A DNA stretch of 64,000 bases from CAWVSB01 sp036960375 (GTDB lineage Bacteria; Pseudomonadota; Gammaproteobacteria; Pseudomonadales; CAWVSB01), in contig JBALVY010000009.1 of NCBI GenBank assembly GCA_036960375.1, positions 62,001-126,000 of the forward strand, read 5' to 3'. Position 1 is the first letter of the stretch; the number at the start of each line of letters is the position of its first letter. Below are positions 38,145 through 47,804 of this stretch, in pieces. A program made the position numbers and the translations under genes. The notes beneath the pieces were generated by a model that searched no databases, had not been told where the DNA came from, and saw nothing but the letters and a program-made list of their open reading frames with translations.

Positions 38145-40508
38145 CTAGAAAACCTTCTTCAAACCCACACCGTAGGTACGCGGCTGGTTTGCGTAACCGT
38201 TGTAACTACCGGCCTGAGCAGGAGTCGGAAATGCACTTAGCAGGTAATCCTGGTCGGTTGCATTTTTCACCCAAACAGTGACCTCCAAGCCACCGGGTGT
38301 ATATAGCCCGGCACTAAAGTTTAGCTGCTTAACTTCGCGTGAAGCAATGTCAGCCGGTACATTATCAACGACTTGTACTTCATCTTCGTATAGATAGTCA
38401 CCGCGCACAAAAGCGTCATTATCACCAATTAGGAATGAATAAGTTGCCGACATCGCCATGCTGACTTCATGGATACCTGCAGGCTTCTGACCGCTTAAAT
38501 CAGCGTTTCCTTCTGCGTCTTCACCCAAGAGGAATGAATCATAGACTGGATCGAGAAAGATACCCGACAATGTCAGTTTCAGTGAGTCAATCGGATAATA
38601 ATTCAGATCAAACTCCATACCTGTTGTGGACTGCTCCCCTGCATTAAGCAGGTCGAATCCGGTTCCGTTGAATATCGCAGACTGGAACCCTTCAATGGTT
38701 TGATCAAAGATCGCCATATTTAAAGAACCGCGCTCAAACCTTGCTTTCAATCCAATTTCGTATACGGTCGATTGTTCTGGCCCAGCGAATCGCTGCCCGT
38801 ATTGGAGGTTAGCGCAGCAATCATCCAATCCCGCAGCCTCTATCCCTGCTCTATCCTTTTCGTTGGGCAGCGTATCACGCGACAAGTTCCAGGAACTCGC
38901 CTTAAAGCCTGTGCTGGTACTGGCGTAAACATTCACACTATCATTTGCGTCAAAGGCAACACGAAAGGTATAAGTAACATCTTCATCATCAGTCGTATTA
39001 GCCTCAACTGAGTTGGGTAACTCGACGATGGGAGGTAGCAATTGCAGCACGGAAAAAGGCCCGAGTAGATAAGCCGGTATATGGGCATATACATTGGTGT
39101 TTTCCTGCAGGATGCTGACCTCTTTCTCAGCCTGGGTGTAGTTCAGCCCGCCGGTTACAGTCCACCTCTCGCCAATGTGCCAGTCGGCCTGACCAAAGAA
39201 TGAGATGGCCTCGTCAGCCTGAGTAATCGTTTCCGCTACCCCGGTGCCAGACGCAAAAAACTCACCCTGCTCGAAGCCATAGGCATCTTCAAACGCATAA
39301 AGCTGGCCGGGAGCACCCAGACCCGCGACTAACGCGTCAAAATAGCTCCTGGCATCATCACCCCAAATCACCTCATCAGAGTATTCCAGGTCTTCATTAA
39401 AATAGAAGGCACCAACCATCCAGTCGATATTCCCATCACTGTTAGATGTCAACCGAAACTCCTGAGTAAACGTATCCAGCTCAAGATTTTGTTTACCACT
39501 GGAAGTTATTTCCGCACTGGTATAGTCAATATCTACATCTTTTGCCACATTACTGAAGCGCTGTGCGGTAATGGAGGTTAGGCTAAAGTAATCAAAGTCG
39601 ATATCAAATTGAACGGAGATCCCGCCATTTTCTATTTCATTGTAAGGCGTAACATCCAGATAGGAATCACGAGAATAGGGTTCGTTAGGCACCAGATCCC
39701 CACCCACGTACCGAATTGCCCCTTCTGTTGTGCCGCTCAAAAGATTGGTCGTGCCGCAACATATTTCATCTATTTCATCATAGTCTGCAATTACGCGGAT
39801 ACTGGTAGAGTCAGTCGGCGTGTAATACAACTGACCCCGAAGCCCCCAACGATCACGATTATTTTGCTCGGTACCGTCTTCCGAGTTATCAAACCAACCA
39901 TCCCGTTGGTTGACGTTACCGGAGACATCAAAACTGAGGTCGTCTGTAATAGCACTTTCAAATAAGCCCGATACCATATAGCCCTTATAATTTGACACGC
40001 CGCCACGAATAAAACCACCGGTTTCTCCTGAAGGTTTCGGCGTTATGACACTGATAACACCGGCCGATGCATTTTTGCCAAACAGCGTGCTCTGCGGACC
40101 ACTCAGGACCTCGACCCGCTCAAGCCTAGGTAGATCTGAAATGGCGGCACCGGAGCGCGAACGATAGACACCATCTATGAAGATGCCGACAGAAGACTCT
40201 ATACCTTGGTTATTAGTACCGTTACCAAACCCGCGTATCGCAAAATTTGTATTGTTTGAAGACTGCAACTGAGTAACCCGCAATGTCGGCACTACGGATT
40301 GCAGATCATTAATATCCGTAAGTACCGCTTGATCAATGATCTCACTGGAAACTACAGCGACTGAAATAGGAATATCTTGTAGGGTTTGTTGACGTTTCTG
40401 TGCCGTTACGACTACCTCTTCAAGCATTTGAGCTGATAACGAGCCGGTGAGTGTGGCTGCGATTATCCCTGCAGCAATTTTTGAACGTGAAAAAGTTACA
40501 TACTTCAT
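38145..40508 (-). CDS. TonB-dependent outer-membrane receptor
   Basis: 787 residues. Signal peptide (about 1-26, ending SLSAQ), then EEVVVTAQKRQQTLQDIPIS, which serves as TonB-box and plug start. The plug domain (about 50-160) contains IRGFGNGTNNQGIESSVGIF and DGVYRSRSGA; a large beta barrel follows and ends in GVGLKKVF with the C-terminal aromatic Phe required for barrel insertion. The length and the VTAQKR motif match the receptors that import aromatic, steroid or sugar compounds in marine gammaproteobacteria. It may supply the substrate of the neighbouring catabolic genes. Flanked by REP-like elements on both sides. Confidence 0.92.
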   Translation of the reverse strand: MKYVTFSRSKIAAGIIAATLTGSLSAQMLEEVVVTAQKRQQTLQDIPISVAVVSSEIIDQAVLTDINDLQSVVPTLRVTQLQSSNNTNFAIRGFGNGTNNQGIESSVGIFIDGVYRSRSGAAISDLPRLERVEVLSGPQSTLFGKNASAGVISVITPKPSGETGGFIRGGVSNYKGYMVSGLFESAITDDLSFDVSGNVNQRDGWFDNSEDGTEQNNRDRWGLRGQLYYTPTDSTSIRVIADYDEIDEICCGTTNLLSGTTEGAIRYVGGDLVPNEPYSRDSYLDVTPYNEIENGGISVQFDIDFDYFSLTSITAQRFSNVAKDVDIDYTSAEITSSGKQNLELDTFTQEFRLTSNSDGNIDWMVGAFYFNEDLEYSDEVIWGDDARSYFDALVAGLGAPGQLYAFEDAYGFEQGEFFASGTGVAETITQADEAISFFGQADWHIGERWTVTGGLNYTQAEKEVSILQENTNVYAHIPAYLLGPFSVLQLLPPIVELPNSVEANTTDDEDVTYTFRVAFDANDSVNVYASTSTGFKASSWNLSRDTLPNEKDRAGIEAAGLDDCCANLQYGQRFAGPEQSTVYEIGLKARFERGSLNMAIFDQTIEGFQSAIFNGTGFDLLNAGEQSTTGMEFDLNYYPIDSLKLTLSGIFLDPVYDSFLLGEDAEGNADLSGQKPAGIHEVSMAMSATYSFLIGDNDAFVRGDYLYEDEVQVVDNVPADIASREVKQLNFSAGLYTPGGLEVTVWVKNATDQDYLLSAFPTPAQAGSYNGYANQPRTYGVGLKKVF

Positions 40509-40760
40509 GATGACCTACCTCTAGAACAAATTATTTTAGTTACGCAATTAATATCCCGCCGCTGTTGTGTATAACGGCATGAGGTACACTCAAAACATAA
40601 ATTAATTATGGCGTTTTTTACCGCGCTGCTAGTGTAATCCGCTACATGACATTTTGTTCATTCAGGCTGCGACAATACGTAGTCTTAAGACGACACATGC
40701 TCGATTAGGGGGAACTATCGCGTAGATAGCGGGTATTCGCTGTCGAAATAAGGGCGGGTT
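40509..40760. other. Upstream region of the TonB receptor gene, no gene found
   Basis: About 250 bases before the receptor start. AT-rich near 40600 (AAATTAATTATGG), with a GTCTTAAGAC palindrome near 40682. I could not define a promoter with confidence. The remaining gap to the next gene is taken up by the RAYT remnant. Confidence 0.4.
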
Positions 40761-40984
40761 AAACGGGGACAGACCACATTAAATTCATCTTCGGTGGTCT
40801 GCTCCGCTTACCCAGCGTTACCCGCCGACTCAATGCGTCAGTAATTTCAGCTGTTTTAAAAAAACGGAAAGATTATTGCCGCGCCAGGAAATCCCGGCAA
40901 CAGCGACTCGTGCACGTCTAGGCATGGAGGAATGCATACATTCATAAGGCTGGCAGTTGGATTAAACGTGGTCTGTCCCCATTT
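40761..40984 (-). mobile_element. RAYT-associated element remnant with inverted ends
   Basis: GGGGACAGACCAC (40766) at one end and GTGGTCTGTCCCC (ending 40980) at the other bracket about 215 bases. The left end repeats the 38031 repeat, including CATCTTCGG and GGTCTGC. On the minus strand between them sits a shortened RAYT start. It looks like a transposon of the REP/RAYT type that has lost nearly all of its gene. Confidence 0.65.
40830..40925 (-). pseudogene. RAYT (Y1 transposase) N-terminal fragment
   Basis: A 31-codon frame starts MPRRARVAVAGISW and continues RGNNLSVFLKQL before a stop. Intact RAYTs begin with MPRRAR-x-x-x-x-G-x-x-x-H-I-I-x-R-G-N-N; here the HII(Q) stretch is missing and the catalytic HUH and Tyr parts are absent. 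Confidence 0.65.
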
Positions 40985-40997
40985 CCTATGCCGTTTC

Positions 40998-42236
40998 CTA
41001 ACTATATTTCTTAATTTCAGCACGTGCGACAACCATGCGATGCACTTCATCGGGGCCATCAGCCAAGCGTAATGTTCTACCGGCTGCGTACATACCTGCC
41101 AGAGGAGTCCATTGAGAAACGCCCGCTGCACCGTACATTTGCATGGCGCGGTCAATGATCTTGCAAGTCGTTTCAGGCACCAAGGCCTTGATCGCCGAAA
41201 TATAAACGCGTGCCTCGCTGTTGCCTAATACGTCCATGGCTTTGGCGGCTTGTAATACCATCAGCCGGCAGCTATCAATTTCAATACGGCTATTAGCCAC
41301 AATATCAAAGTTGCCACCCAATTTGATCAGCGGCTTACCAAATGCTTCACGCGACAAACCACGCGTAACCATCATTTCCAGCGCCAACTCTGCCTGACCC
41401 AGTGCGCGCATGCAGTGATGAATACGACCCGGCCCCAAGCGGCCCTGAGATATTTCAAAACCACGCCCTTCTCCAAGAAGAATATAATCTGCAGGTACTC
41501 GGCAATTATTAAATTTAAGGTGCATATGCCCATGGGGTGCATCAGGGTCACCAAATACATGCATTGCACCCACGATTTCGACACCAGGGTTATCCATGGG
41601 AACAAGTATTTGGCTTTGACGCAGATAGACCGGAGTATCTGGATCGGCACTCGTCTCTACCATCACAATCATAATGGCACAGCGTTTGTCTCCAGCGCCC
41701 GAGATGTAAAACTTCTCACCGTTAATAACCCACTCGCCGTTTTCCAGCACGGCCGAGGTGGCAATGTTTTTTGCATCCGATGAGGCGACCCCTGGTTCGG
41801 TCATAGCGTAGGCGGACCGAATTTCACCGGCAAGCAATGGCTCTAACCATAGTTTTTGCTGCGCCGGGGAGCCGTATTTAGCCAATACTTCCATATTGCC
41901 TGTATCGGGTGCGGCACAATTAAATATTTCGGGAGCTAGTCGACTCTTACCCATCTCTTGTGCCAAATACGCATAATCGAGATTACTAACACCCTCGCCA
42001 TTCCAGTCCGGCAGGAAAAAATTCCACAAGCCTAACTCCCTGGCTTTAGCCTTTAATCCCTCAATAATTTCAGTTTGCCGATCACTCAAGCTCCAGATAT
42101 CATCCGGATCGGGGGTACCGTAGAACTCTTCCTCCAGTGGGTTAATTTCGGTGACTATAAAAGTCTTAACTAACTCCAGAACCTCTACAAAACTGTCAGA
42201 TATCTGAAGATTAAATAACTCGCTATTGGCGGACAT
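40998..42236 (-). CDS. Acyl-CoA dehydrogenase family protein
   Basis: 412 residues. WNFFLPDWNGEGVSNLDYAY, SAYAMTEPGVASSDAKNIA and WVINGEKFYISGAGD mark the N-terminal and middle domains, LGRGFEISQGRLGPGRIHHC and the final LRLADGPDEVHRMVVARAE the C-terminal domain with its catalytic-Glu region. The EPGVASSDA loop and DGPDEVH ending are typical of the long-chain/isobutyryl-like clade related to ACAD10/11 dehydrogenase domains. AAGGAG lies upstream. It precedes a crotonase and an LLM oxidoreductase on the same strand. Confidence 0.89.
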   Translation of the reverse strand: MSANSELFNLQISDSFVEVLELVKTFIVTEINPLEEEFYGTPDPDDIWSLSDRQTEIIEGLKAKARELGLWNFFLPDWNGEGVSNLDYAYLAQEMGKSRLAPEIFNCAAPDTGNMEVLAKYGSPAQQKLWLEPLLAGEIRSAYAMTEPGVASSDAKNIATSAVLENGEWVINGEKFYISGAGDKRCAIMIVMVETSADPDTPVYLRQSQILVPMDNPGVEIVGAMHVFGDPDAPHGHMHLKFNNCRVPADYILLGEGRGFEISQGRLGPGRIHHCMRALGQAELALEMMVTRGLSREAFGKPLIKLGGNFDIVANSRIEIDSCRLMVLQAAKAMDVLGNSEARVYISAIKALVPETTCKIIDRAMQMYGAAGVSQWTPLAGMYAAGRTLRLADGPDEVHRMVVARAEIKKYS

Positions 42237-42360
42237 GATGATTCTCCTTAATAATATTTTGTGATCTAATTTTACGATAAAACACTAGAAGATAACCGAA
42301 TACTCGCGCTATCAATAGGCAGCACCTGTTCGCTGTAACTAATGCGACAAGCAGAGGCCC

Positions 42361-43041
42361 CTAAAGACCCAACGCACTACCGTGGCGGGCTACATCAGGA
42401 CGCAAGCTATTACGTATAGTCGTGTAAACTGTTCGATCTTTTTGACTGAGTTCTTGGGCTAATGTGAAAGCCTGCTGCTGTAATTCTTCAGTGGGATAGA
42501 TACTATCCACAATATCGAATTCTTTACATTCCAGCCCGGTATAAGCCCTACCAGTTAAAGCCATTGTCTTTAAGGCGTGTTTATTAGGCAGCAAATTGAT
42601 GATGTCGACAATCATCGGCGGGAATACCATTTTGATATTAATCTCGGGAAGACAGAAACGACCGCGATCGGCGCGCATAACACGAAAATCTGCTGCCGCT
42701 GCCAATATCGCCGCCCCGGCATAGGCATTACCATTAATGCAAACAACAGAGGGCGCGCTTAGCATGGCCAAACGATACATCACCAAATTGAATAATCGTG
42801 AAAATTCCTGCTTCCCAATTTCGTCTTCTGCTAGTAACCATTCCAAATTAATACCAGTAGAAAAGGTTTTTTCATGCTCGCAGGTAATCAATAAAGCTGT
42901 ATCGCCCTGATAACTATCAAGCACGTTAAATGCGGATATATATTCGTGCATCACATCCAGCGTGAAGGTATTCTCGTTATCATGGTTGGTTAAGGTGAGT
43001 ACGTGCACTCCCTCTTTTACGCTGAGATCCATGGTCGACAT
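42361..43041 (-). CDS. Enoyl-CoA hydratase/isomerase family protein
   Basis: 226 residues, somewhat short for a crotonase. FSTGINLEWLLAEDE is the first oxyanion loop and VCINGNAYAGAAILAAAADF the second, in which the usual GGG is AGA and the acidic residue is absent; CLPEINIKMVFPPMIVDII follows. This pattern resembles peroxisomal delta3,delta2-enoyl-CoA isomerase (ECI)-like proteins rather than hydratases. The C-terminal helices are reduced. GGAGA precedes the ATG at 43041. Confidence 0.84.
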   Translation of the reverse strand: MSTMDLSVKEGVHVLTLTNHDNENTFTLDVMHEYISAFNVLDSYQGDTALLITCEHEKTFSTGINLEWLLAEDEIGKQEFSRLFNLVMYRLAMLSAPSVVCINGNAYAGAAILAAAADFRVMRADRGRFCLPEINIKMVFPPMIVDIINLLPNKHALKTMALTGRAYTGLECKEFDIVDSIYPTEELQQQAFTLAQELSQKDRTVYTTIRNSLRPDVARHGSALGL

Positions 43042-43082
43042 GGTTTAATTTTCTCCAGTTACTAACAAATAAACGAGGGTCA

Positions 43083-43943
43083 TCACAATTTGGCGATAAT
43101 CTCTTCACCCAACTTGGCAAGGCCAGTCACCGGGTCGCCGTCTAACGCAAATACGGGCACAATTACCCGCGACACGCCAATATCTGCAAACGCCTTAATG
43201 GCATCCAGACCACCTTGATTATTCCACATGGAGGTTATTTCAATAGAGTCATAATCACGACCATGCTGCTCACAACTGACTTTTAGCGGTTCAAGCATGG
43301 GAGCCAGGGTTTCAGCACTGTCTGTGGGTGCAAACCAGCCGTCTCCATGTTTGGCTATACGCTCATATATTTTGCCTTTTGATCCACCCATGATAATGGG
43401 AATACCCGGTTTCTGTACCGGCAGTGGATAACTCTTAAAACCCGACCAATTGATAAAATCACTCTGGTGCTCAACCACCTCCCCGCTCCACACTTTTCTC
43501 ATCGCGACAACATAATCATCAAACCTGGCACCTCGTCGCTCAAAGGGCACACCCATCGCGTCAAATTCTTCCTGCAACCAGCCGATGCCTGCTCCCAGCA
43601 TGAAACGGCCCTTCGAAACCAAATCCAGACTGGCGCACTGCTTGGCCAGTAACAAGGGGTTGGATTGAGACAAAATATTGACTCCTGTACCCAAGCGTAT
43701 AGTAGTCGTATTTGCGGCCACAGCAGTAAGTGCAATCAAAGGATCGATAAAATTAGTATCCGCCTCACCACCCATTTTACCGTCAGCTCTGTAGGGGTAT
43801 TTGGAAGAATAATCGAGCGGCACCATGGCATGTTCAAAGGTCCATGCAGATTCAACACCAATAGATTCCGCGTACTGAGCAAAACCCACCATCTCATCCA
43901 CAGACTTTATGCCAACATTGACAGGTATTAGTCCAATTTTCAT
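43083..43943 (-). CDS. LLM class F420/flavin-dependent oxidoreductase
   Basis: 286 residues, luciferase-like TIM barrel. KIGLIPVNVG at the start, VESAWTFEHAMVP, IRLGTGVNILSQSNPLLLAK, GRFMLGAGIGWLQEEFDAMG and IIMGGSKGKIYERIAKHGDGW are hallmarks of the TIGR03619-type group. Cofactor could be F420 or FMN; sequence alone does not decide. Its place with acyl-CoA dehydrogenase and crotonase genes suggests a role in cyclic or steroid-like compound turnover. Confidence 0.86.
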   Translation of the reverse strand: MKIGLIPVNVGIKSVDEMVGFAQYAESIGVESAWTFEHAMVPLDYSSKYPYRADGKMGGEADTNFIDPLIALTAVAANTTTIRLGTGVNILSQSNPLLLAKQCASLDLVSKGRFMLGAGIGWLQEEFDAMGVPFERRGARFDDYVVAMRKVWSGEVVEHQSDFINWSGFKSYPLPVQKPGIPIIMGGSKGKIYERIAKHGDGWFAPTDSAETLAPMLEPLKVSCEQHGRDYDSIEITSMWNNQGGLDAIKAFADIGVSRVIVPVFALDGDPVTGLAKLGEEIIAKL

Positions 43944-44072
43944 AAGATTGTCCTTAATTCTTCGAATTTACCGGTTGTAACTCACTTCACTAATTGCGAA
44001 AGAATATCATTTACCAGAATATTATGTCACTAATCATGCCAATAAAACCGACTGACCCAGTGAAACTGCAGG

Positions 44073-44822
44073 CTAATCGGTTTTTCGAGGAAGGAAAATA
44101 GCACGAAGCCAGCCAAAAAAAGTATTGCTCCCTGCCAGATAACGCTGCAACTTTTGTTGCTCATACTGATTTTTTTCCGCATCCCGAAACATAAAGTCAC
44201 GGTTGAGCCTGTGGCGACGTGGATTAAGCTTTTTTATCACTTTTGCAGGGTTTCCACCGACAACCACGTTAGCAGGCACATCTTTAACCACTATGGCACC
44301 TGCCGCAACGACACTATTCTCGCCGATGGTGACGCCCTTGCCTACCTTGGCGCCATGGCCAATCCAGACGTTATCTTTAAGTACCACAGGTTTGGTGCAG
44401 CGAAATGCGCGTACGCGGTTATACAGGCCATGCCAGTCACTGTCAGAAATATAACAATCGGCGGCAAACATACAGTTATTGCCTATTACAATACTGGCAG
44501 CTGAAGCGATAATTGTACCTGGCGCAAATAAACAGTGATTGCCAATATGGATATGCCCCGCCATGTCCTTTCCCTGCCAGGTGGTGAATCGTACAGGGTT
44601 ATCCCTGTAACTAACCAAGTGTAGAAAGTCTCCTGCTGTAATGTTATTACCTAATACTTTCGTTGCCAACGGGCCTATGATCATCGGGTGTTTACCCAAG
44701 TGCTCAAAATTTTTACTGAAATAGTGTTTTATAAGGAAGTCATTCCAGCGGTTCCTAATCGATTTTATAAAATAGGGGCTATGATCCTGACGCACTGTAT
44801 TTTCCCTGTTAACAGATAACAT
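44073..44822 (-). CDS. Hexapeptide-repeat acyltransferase
   Basis: 249 residues from the ATG at 44822. A left-handed beta-helix built of hexapeptides is visible: IHIGNHCLFAPGTIIASAAS, IVIGNNCMFAADCYIS, VVLKDNVWIGHGAKVGKGV and TIGENSVVAAGAIVVKDVPA, ending GGNPAKVIKKLNPRR as in CysE/LacA/WbbJ-type acetyltransferases. His in WIGHGA is the probable catalytic base. The frame continues upstream to 44969 across the start of the divergent flavoprotein gene, so the shorter start is preferred. Acceptor unknown. Confidence 0.83.
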   Translation of the reverse strand: MLSVNRENTVRQDHSPYFIKSIRNRWNDFLIKHYFSKNFEHLGKHPMIIGPLATKVLGNNITAGDFLHLVSYRDNPVRFTTWQGKDMAGHIHIGNHCLFAPGTIIASAASIVIGNNCMFAADCYISDSDWHGLYNRVRAFRCTKPVVLKDNVWIGHGAKVGKGVTIGENSVVAAGAIVVKDVPANVVVGGNPAKVIKKLNPRRHRLNRDFMFRDAEKNQYEQQKLQRYLAGSNTFFGWLRAIFLPRKTD

Positions 44823-44962
44823 GTTTATGCATCCCACTGATGCCTCTGCTAGTGTATCGCGCTTTTTATTGCCATTACTAACCAGCCGGTAACTTTCTCG
44901 TGCCGCTAAAGCGGGTATGATTTCAACATTGAGCAACAATAATAATTTACCGGGTAAGACAA

Positions 44963-46663
44963 ATGACATGGGATTCCAGTTTTGACTTCATAGTTGTCGG
45001 CAGTGGTGCAGGCGGTATGACGGCCTCAGTAGTTGCCAGCGAGCTTGGCGGTGACAGCCTGGTCATTGAGAAAACTGACCAGTTCGGAGGTACTACGGCG
45101 CTTTCTGGTGGTGTTATCTGGGTACCCAACAATGACAGCATGGCCGAGGCTGGCATTAAAGACTCTGCCGAAGATGGACTGGCTTATCTGCGTGCCGTAG
45201 TCGGCCCAGACGTACCAGAAGAAAAACTCAAAGCTTATGTCGAACAGGCGCCGGCGATGGTCCGCTTTATGGGAAAACGCACCCCGGTAAAATATTTTGC
45301 CGCCGACCGCTACGCCGACTATTACCCCGAACTGCCCGGCGGTAAAACCGGCGGCAGATCCATGGACCCTGACACTATCAGTCGTTTCAGTATTGGTAAG
45401 GAAGCACCAAACCAGCGCTACCCCGGTTACCTGACCGGCTTTTTGCGTTTCAGTATTACCGTGCGCGAAAGCCGCGAAGTCATGGATATGAGCCTCAAAG
45501 GCAAGTACTACATGGCTCGTAATATCCTGCGTTATTATCTTGATATACCAAGCCGCTTAAAGGGCTTGCCCGATAGGCGCTACACCCTCGGTCGTGCACT
45601 GGTAACCAGCTGCAGGAAAGCCATGCTCGATCGTGACATTCCGCTGTGGCTGAACACCGAAGCTACGCAACTTATTGTCGAGAATCAGCGCGTTGTCGGT
45701 ATTGAAGTAAACCGAGAAGGCAGAACCCTGCGACTGGAAGCTCGCAAAGGCGTGTTATTGGCCGCTGGCGGCATGGGTCAGAACATTCCCATGCGCCAGC
45801 AGTACGGACAGCTGCCAACGGGAGAAGCTTTTAGCAGCGCATGCCCGGGCAATATGGGTGACGGTATTCGAATGGGGCAAGATATTGGCGCTGATGTCGC
45901 ATTTATGGGCTCAGCCTGGTGGACACCCAGTGTCAGACTGCCAGACGGCACCATGCTGGCGCTCATTTCCGGCAAAGCCATGCCGGGTTCGATGTTTGTC
46001 GATAGTAGCGGCCATCGTTTCTGCAATGAAGCGGCACCCTATGAAGATGTGGTTAAAGAATTTTGGAAAAACCACAATGACGGTACGCCAAGTGTACCCA
46101 GTTACATGGTATTTGATGCGCGCTATCGCCACCTATACAGTGCCGGACCTCTTGTCCCAGGGAAAATCCAGTCAGACGACAAACTGCCCGAGCACTTAAG
46201 TGGCAATCGTTTTCTCAAAAAAGCCGACACTCTGGAGGAGCTTGCCAAGCTTATAGGTGTAGATGCAAAAGGCCTGCAAGACGCGGTCGAGAGACAAAAT
46301 GGTTTTGCATGTAGCGGCAAAGATCTCGATTTTGGCCGTGGCGATAGCGCACACGACCAATACTATAGTGACCCCAAGGTCGGCCCCAACCCCTGTCTTG
46401 CCCCCATCGACCAGGCACCATTTTATGCTATGGCCGTTTACCCAGGCGACCTGGGTACCAAAGGGGGTTTGAAATGTGACGAATATGCTCGCGTACTGAC
46501 CCACCAGAATGAAATCATCGATGGCTTCTATGTCACGGGCAACTGTGCCGGCTCAGTAATGGGTGACAGCTACCCCGGAGCGGGTTCCACCATAGGTCCA
46601 TCAATGACTTTTGGTTATGTTGCCGCTGCGCACGCAATGCAGGGAAAGATGATTGAGGAATAG
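44963..46663 (+). CDS. FAD-binding 3-ketosteroid delta1-dehydrogenase-like flavoprotein
   Basis: 566 residues of the FAD_binding_2 / KstD group. FIVVGSGAGGMTASVVASEL is the dinucleotide fold, VIEKTDQFGGTTALSGGVIW follows, and the C-terminal YPGAGSTIGPSMTFGYVAA closes the FAD site as in KstD. KstD enzymes introduce the delta1 double bond of 3-ketosteroids; close relatives act on other cyclic ketones. The next gene is a Rieske oxygenase 30 bases downstream, a pairing expected for steroid ring opening, so steroid-like substrates are a reasonable inference. Confidence 0.87.
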   Translation: MTWDSSFDFIVVGSGAGGMTASVVASELGGDSLVIEKTDQFGGTTALSGGVIWVPNNDSMAEAGIKDSAEDGLAYLRAVVGPDVPEEKLKAYVEQAPAMVRFMGKRTPVKYFAADRYADYYPELPGGKTGGRSMDPDTISRFSIGKEAPNQRYPGYLTGFLRFSITVRESREVMDMSLKGKYYMARNILRYYLDIPSRLKGLPDRRYTLGRALVTSCRKAMLDRDIPLWLNTEATQLIVENQRVVGIEVNREGRTLRLEARKGVLLAAGGMGQNIPMRQQYGQLPTGEAFSSACPGNMGDGIRMGQDIGADVAFMGSAWWTPSVRLPDGTMLALISGKAMPGSMFVDSSGHRFCNEAAPYEDVVKEFWKNHNDGTPSVPSYMVFDARYRHLYSAGPLVPGKIQSDDKLPEHLSGNRFLKKADTLEELAKLIGVDAKGLQDAVERQNGFACSGKDLDFGRGDSAHDQYYSDPKVGPNPCLAPIDQAPFYAMAVYPGDLGTKGGLKCDEYARVLTHQNEIIDGFYVTGNCAGSVMGDSYPGAGSTIGPSMTFGYVAAAHAMQGKMIEE

Positions 46664-46693
46664 AACGTACCCCCCACAAAAAGGAGTTCGATC

Positions 46694-47788
46694 GTGGCCA
46701 ATGTAAAACCCCGTTATGCCTTTGAACAAGCCGGAGTGTATGCCCGCGGTTGGCATATTGTCAGCTTCTCACAAGAACTGGCTATTGGTGAGGTAAAACG
46801 TCTCAGCTATTTCGACCAGGAACTGGTGCTGTTTCGTGGTGAAAATGGTGAGGCCGCAGTACTCGATGCCTACTGCCCACATCTGGGTGCACATTTGGCC
46901 GGCACCGGTAGCCGTGTAGAAGGCAACAGCGTGCGCTGCCCTTTTCACGGTTGGCAATTTGACCATGACGGTGCCTGCAGCCTGATCCCCTACGCGAAAA
47001 AAATCCCGCAACGGGCAAAATCCGCACTAAAAAGTTGGCCTATATCTGAAAAGAACGGCTTTATCGCCATCTGGCATGACCCTGAGAACGGACAACCCAA
47101 TTGGCAGCTACCTGATATTCCCGACTGGAACGTCGGTGAATTTGGCGATTGGCGCTTTAACCGAAAAATCATTAAATCCCAAGGTCGAGAAATCATCGAA
47201 AATATTGTCGACGTAGGCCACTTTCCCTCAGTTCATGGCGGTTACGCTTCTCAATTTGATAATATATTTAAGCCCTATTCTGTTTCCCAGGAAGCGCGAG
47301 TCCGGCAAGATTTCAATGCCGATATGATCCAACCGTCATTTATCGATATTGACTTAAAAGCCATGCGTGTAGAAATGGAAGCTGACCAGGCGGACCAATG
47401 GGGTATAGCGACCTACCATGGCCCCAGTATCATGTATTTTTACACCACCAACGAAAACAAAGATTTCAGTTTTAAAAGTTGGTGGGTCAACTACCACGTG
47501 CCTATTAATGATAATGAAGTAGAGCTAACCTCAGGTGTCATTGTGGCTAGTATGGATGACACACCACTACCCAAAGAGTTTTACGACATGTACCCGATGA
47601 CCGCCATTGCGGCCTTTGGCCAAGATGTCGAGGTATGGGAAACCAAGCTCTATCGCCCAGACCCAATTCTTTGCGACGGTGACGGCCCCATTAACAAATT
47701 ACGTAAATGGTATAACCGTTTTTACCTGCCGCGCAGTGAAGAAGGCTGGGACGAACCCGAACACGTTATCAGCTCGGTGCGAAAATAA
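46694..47788 (+). CDS. Rieske [2Fe-2S] oxygenase, KshA/Neverland-like
   Basis: 364 residues. Rieske cluster ligands CPHLGAHL and CPFHGWQF near residues 60-85, then GACSLIPYAKKIPQRAK; the catalytic domain has NIVDVGHFPSVHG, where Asp, His and His bind the mononuclear iron. The layout and the Y-A-K-K-I-P stretch are those of the KshA / cholesterol 7-desaturase (Neverland, DAF-36) family. Start is GTG with AAGGAG upstream. Coupled with the KstD-like gene; a ferredoxin reductase partner is not in the window. Confidence 0.89.
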   Translation: MANVKPRYAFEQAGVYARGWHIVSFSQELAIGEVKRLSYFDQELVLFRGENGEAAVLDAYCPHLGAHLAGTGSRVEGNSVRCPFHGWQFDHDGACSLIPYAKKIPQRAKSALKSWPISEKNGFIAIWHDPENGQPNWQLPDIPDWNVGEFGDWRFNRKIIKSQGREIIENIVDVGHFPSVHGGYASQFDNIFKPYSVSQEARVRQDFNADMIQPSFIDIDLKAMRVEMEADQADQWGIATYHGPSIMYFYTTNENKDFSFKSWWVNYHVPINDNEVELTSGVIVASMDDTPLPKEFYDMYPMTAIAAFGQDVEVWETKLYRPDPILCDGDGPINKLRKWYNRFYLPRSEEGWDEPEHVISSVRK

Positions 47789-47804
47789 GACCGATAGCCT
47801 GACG

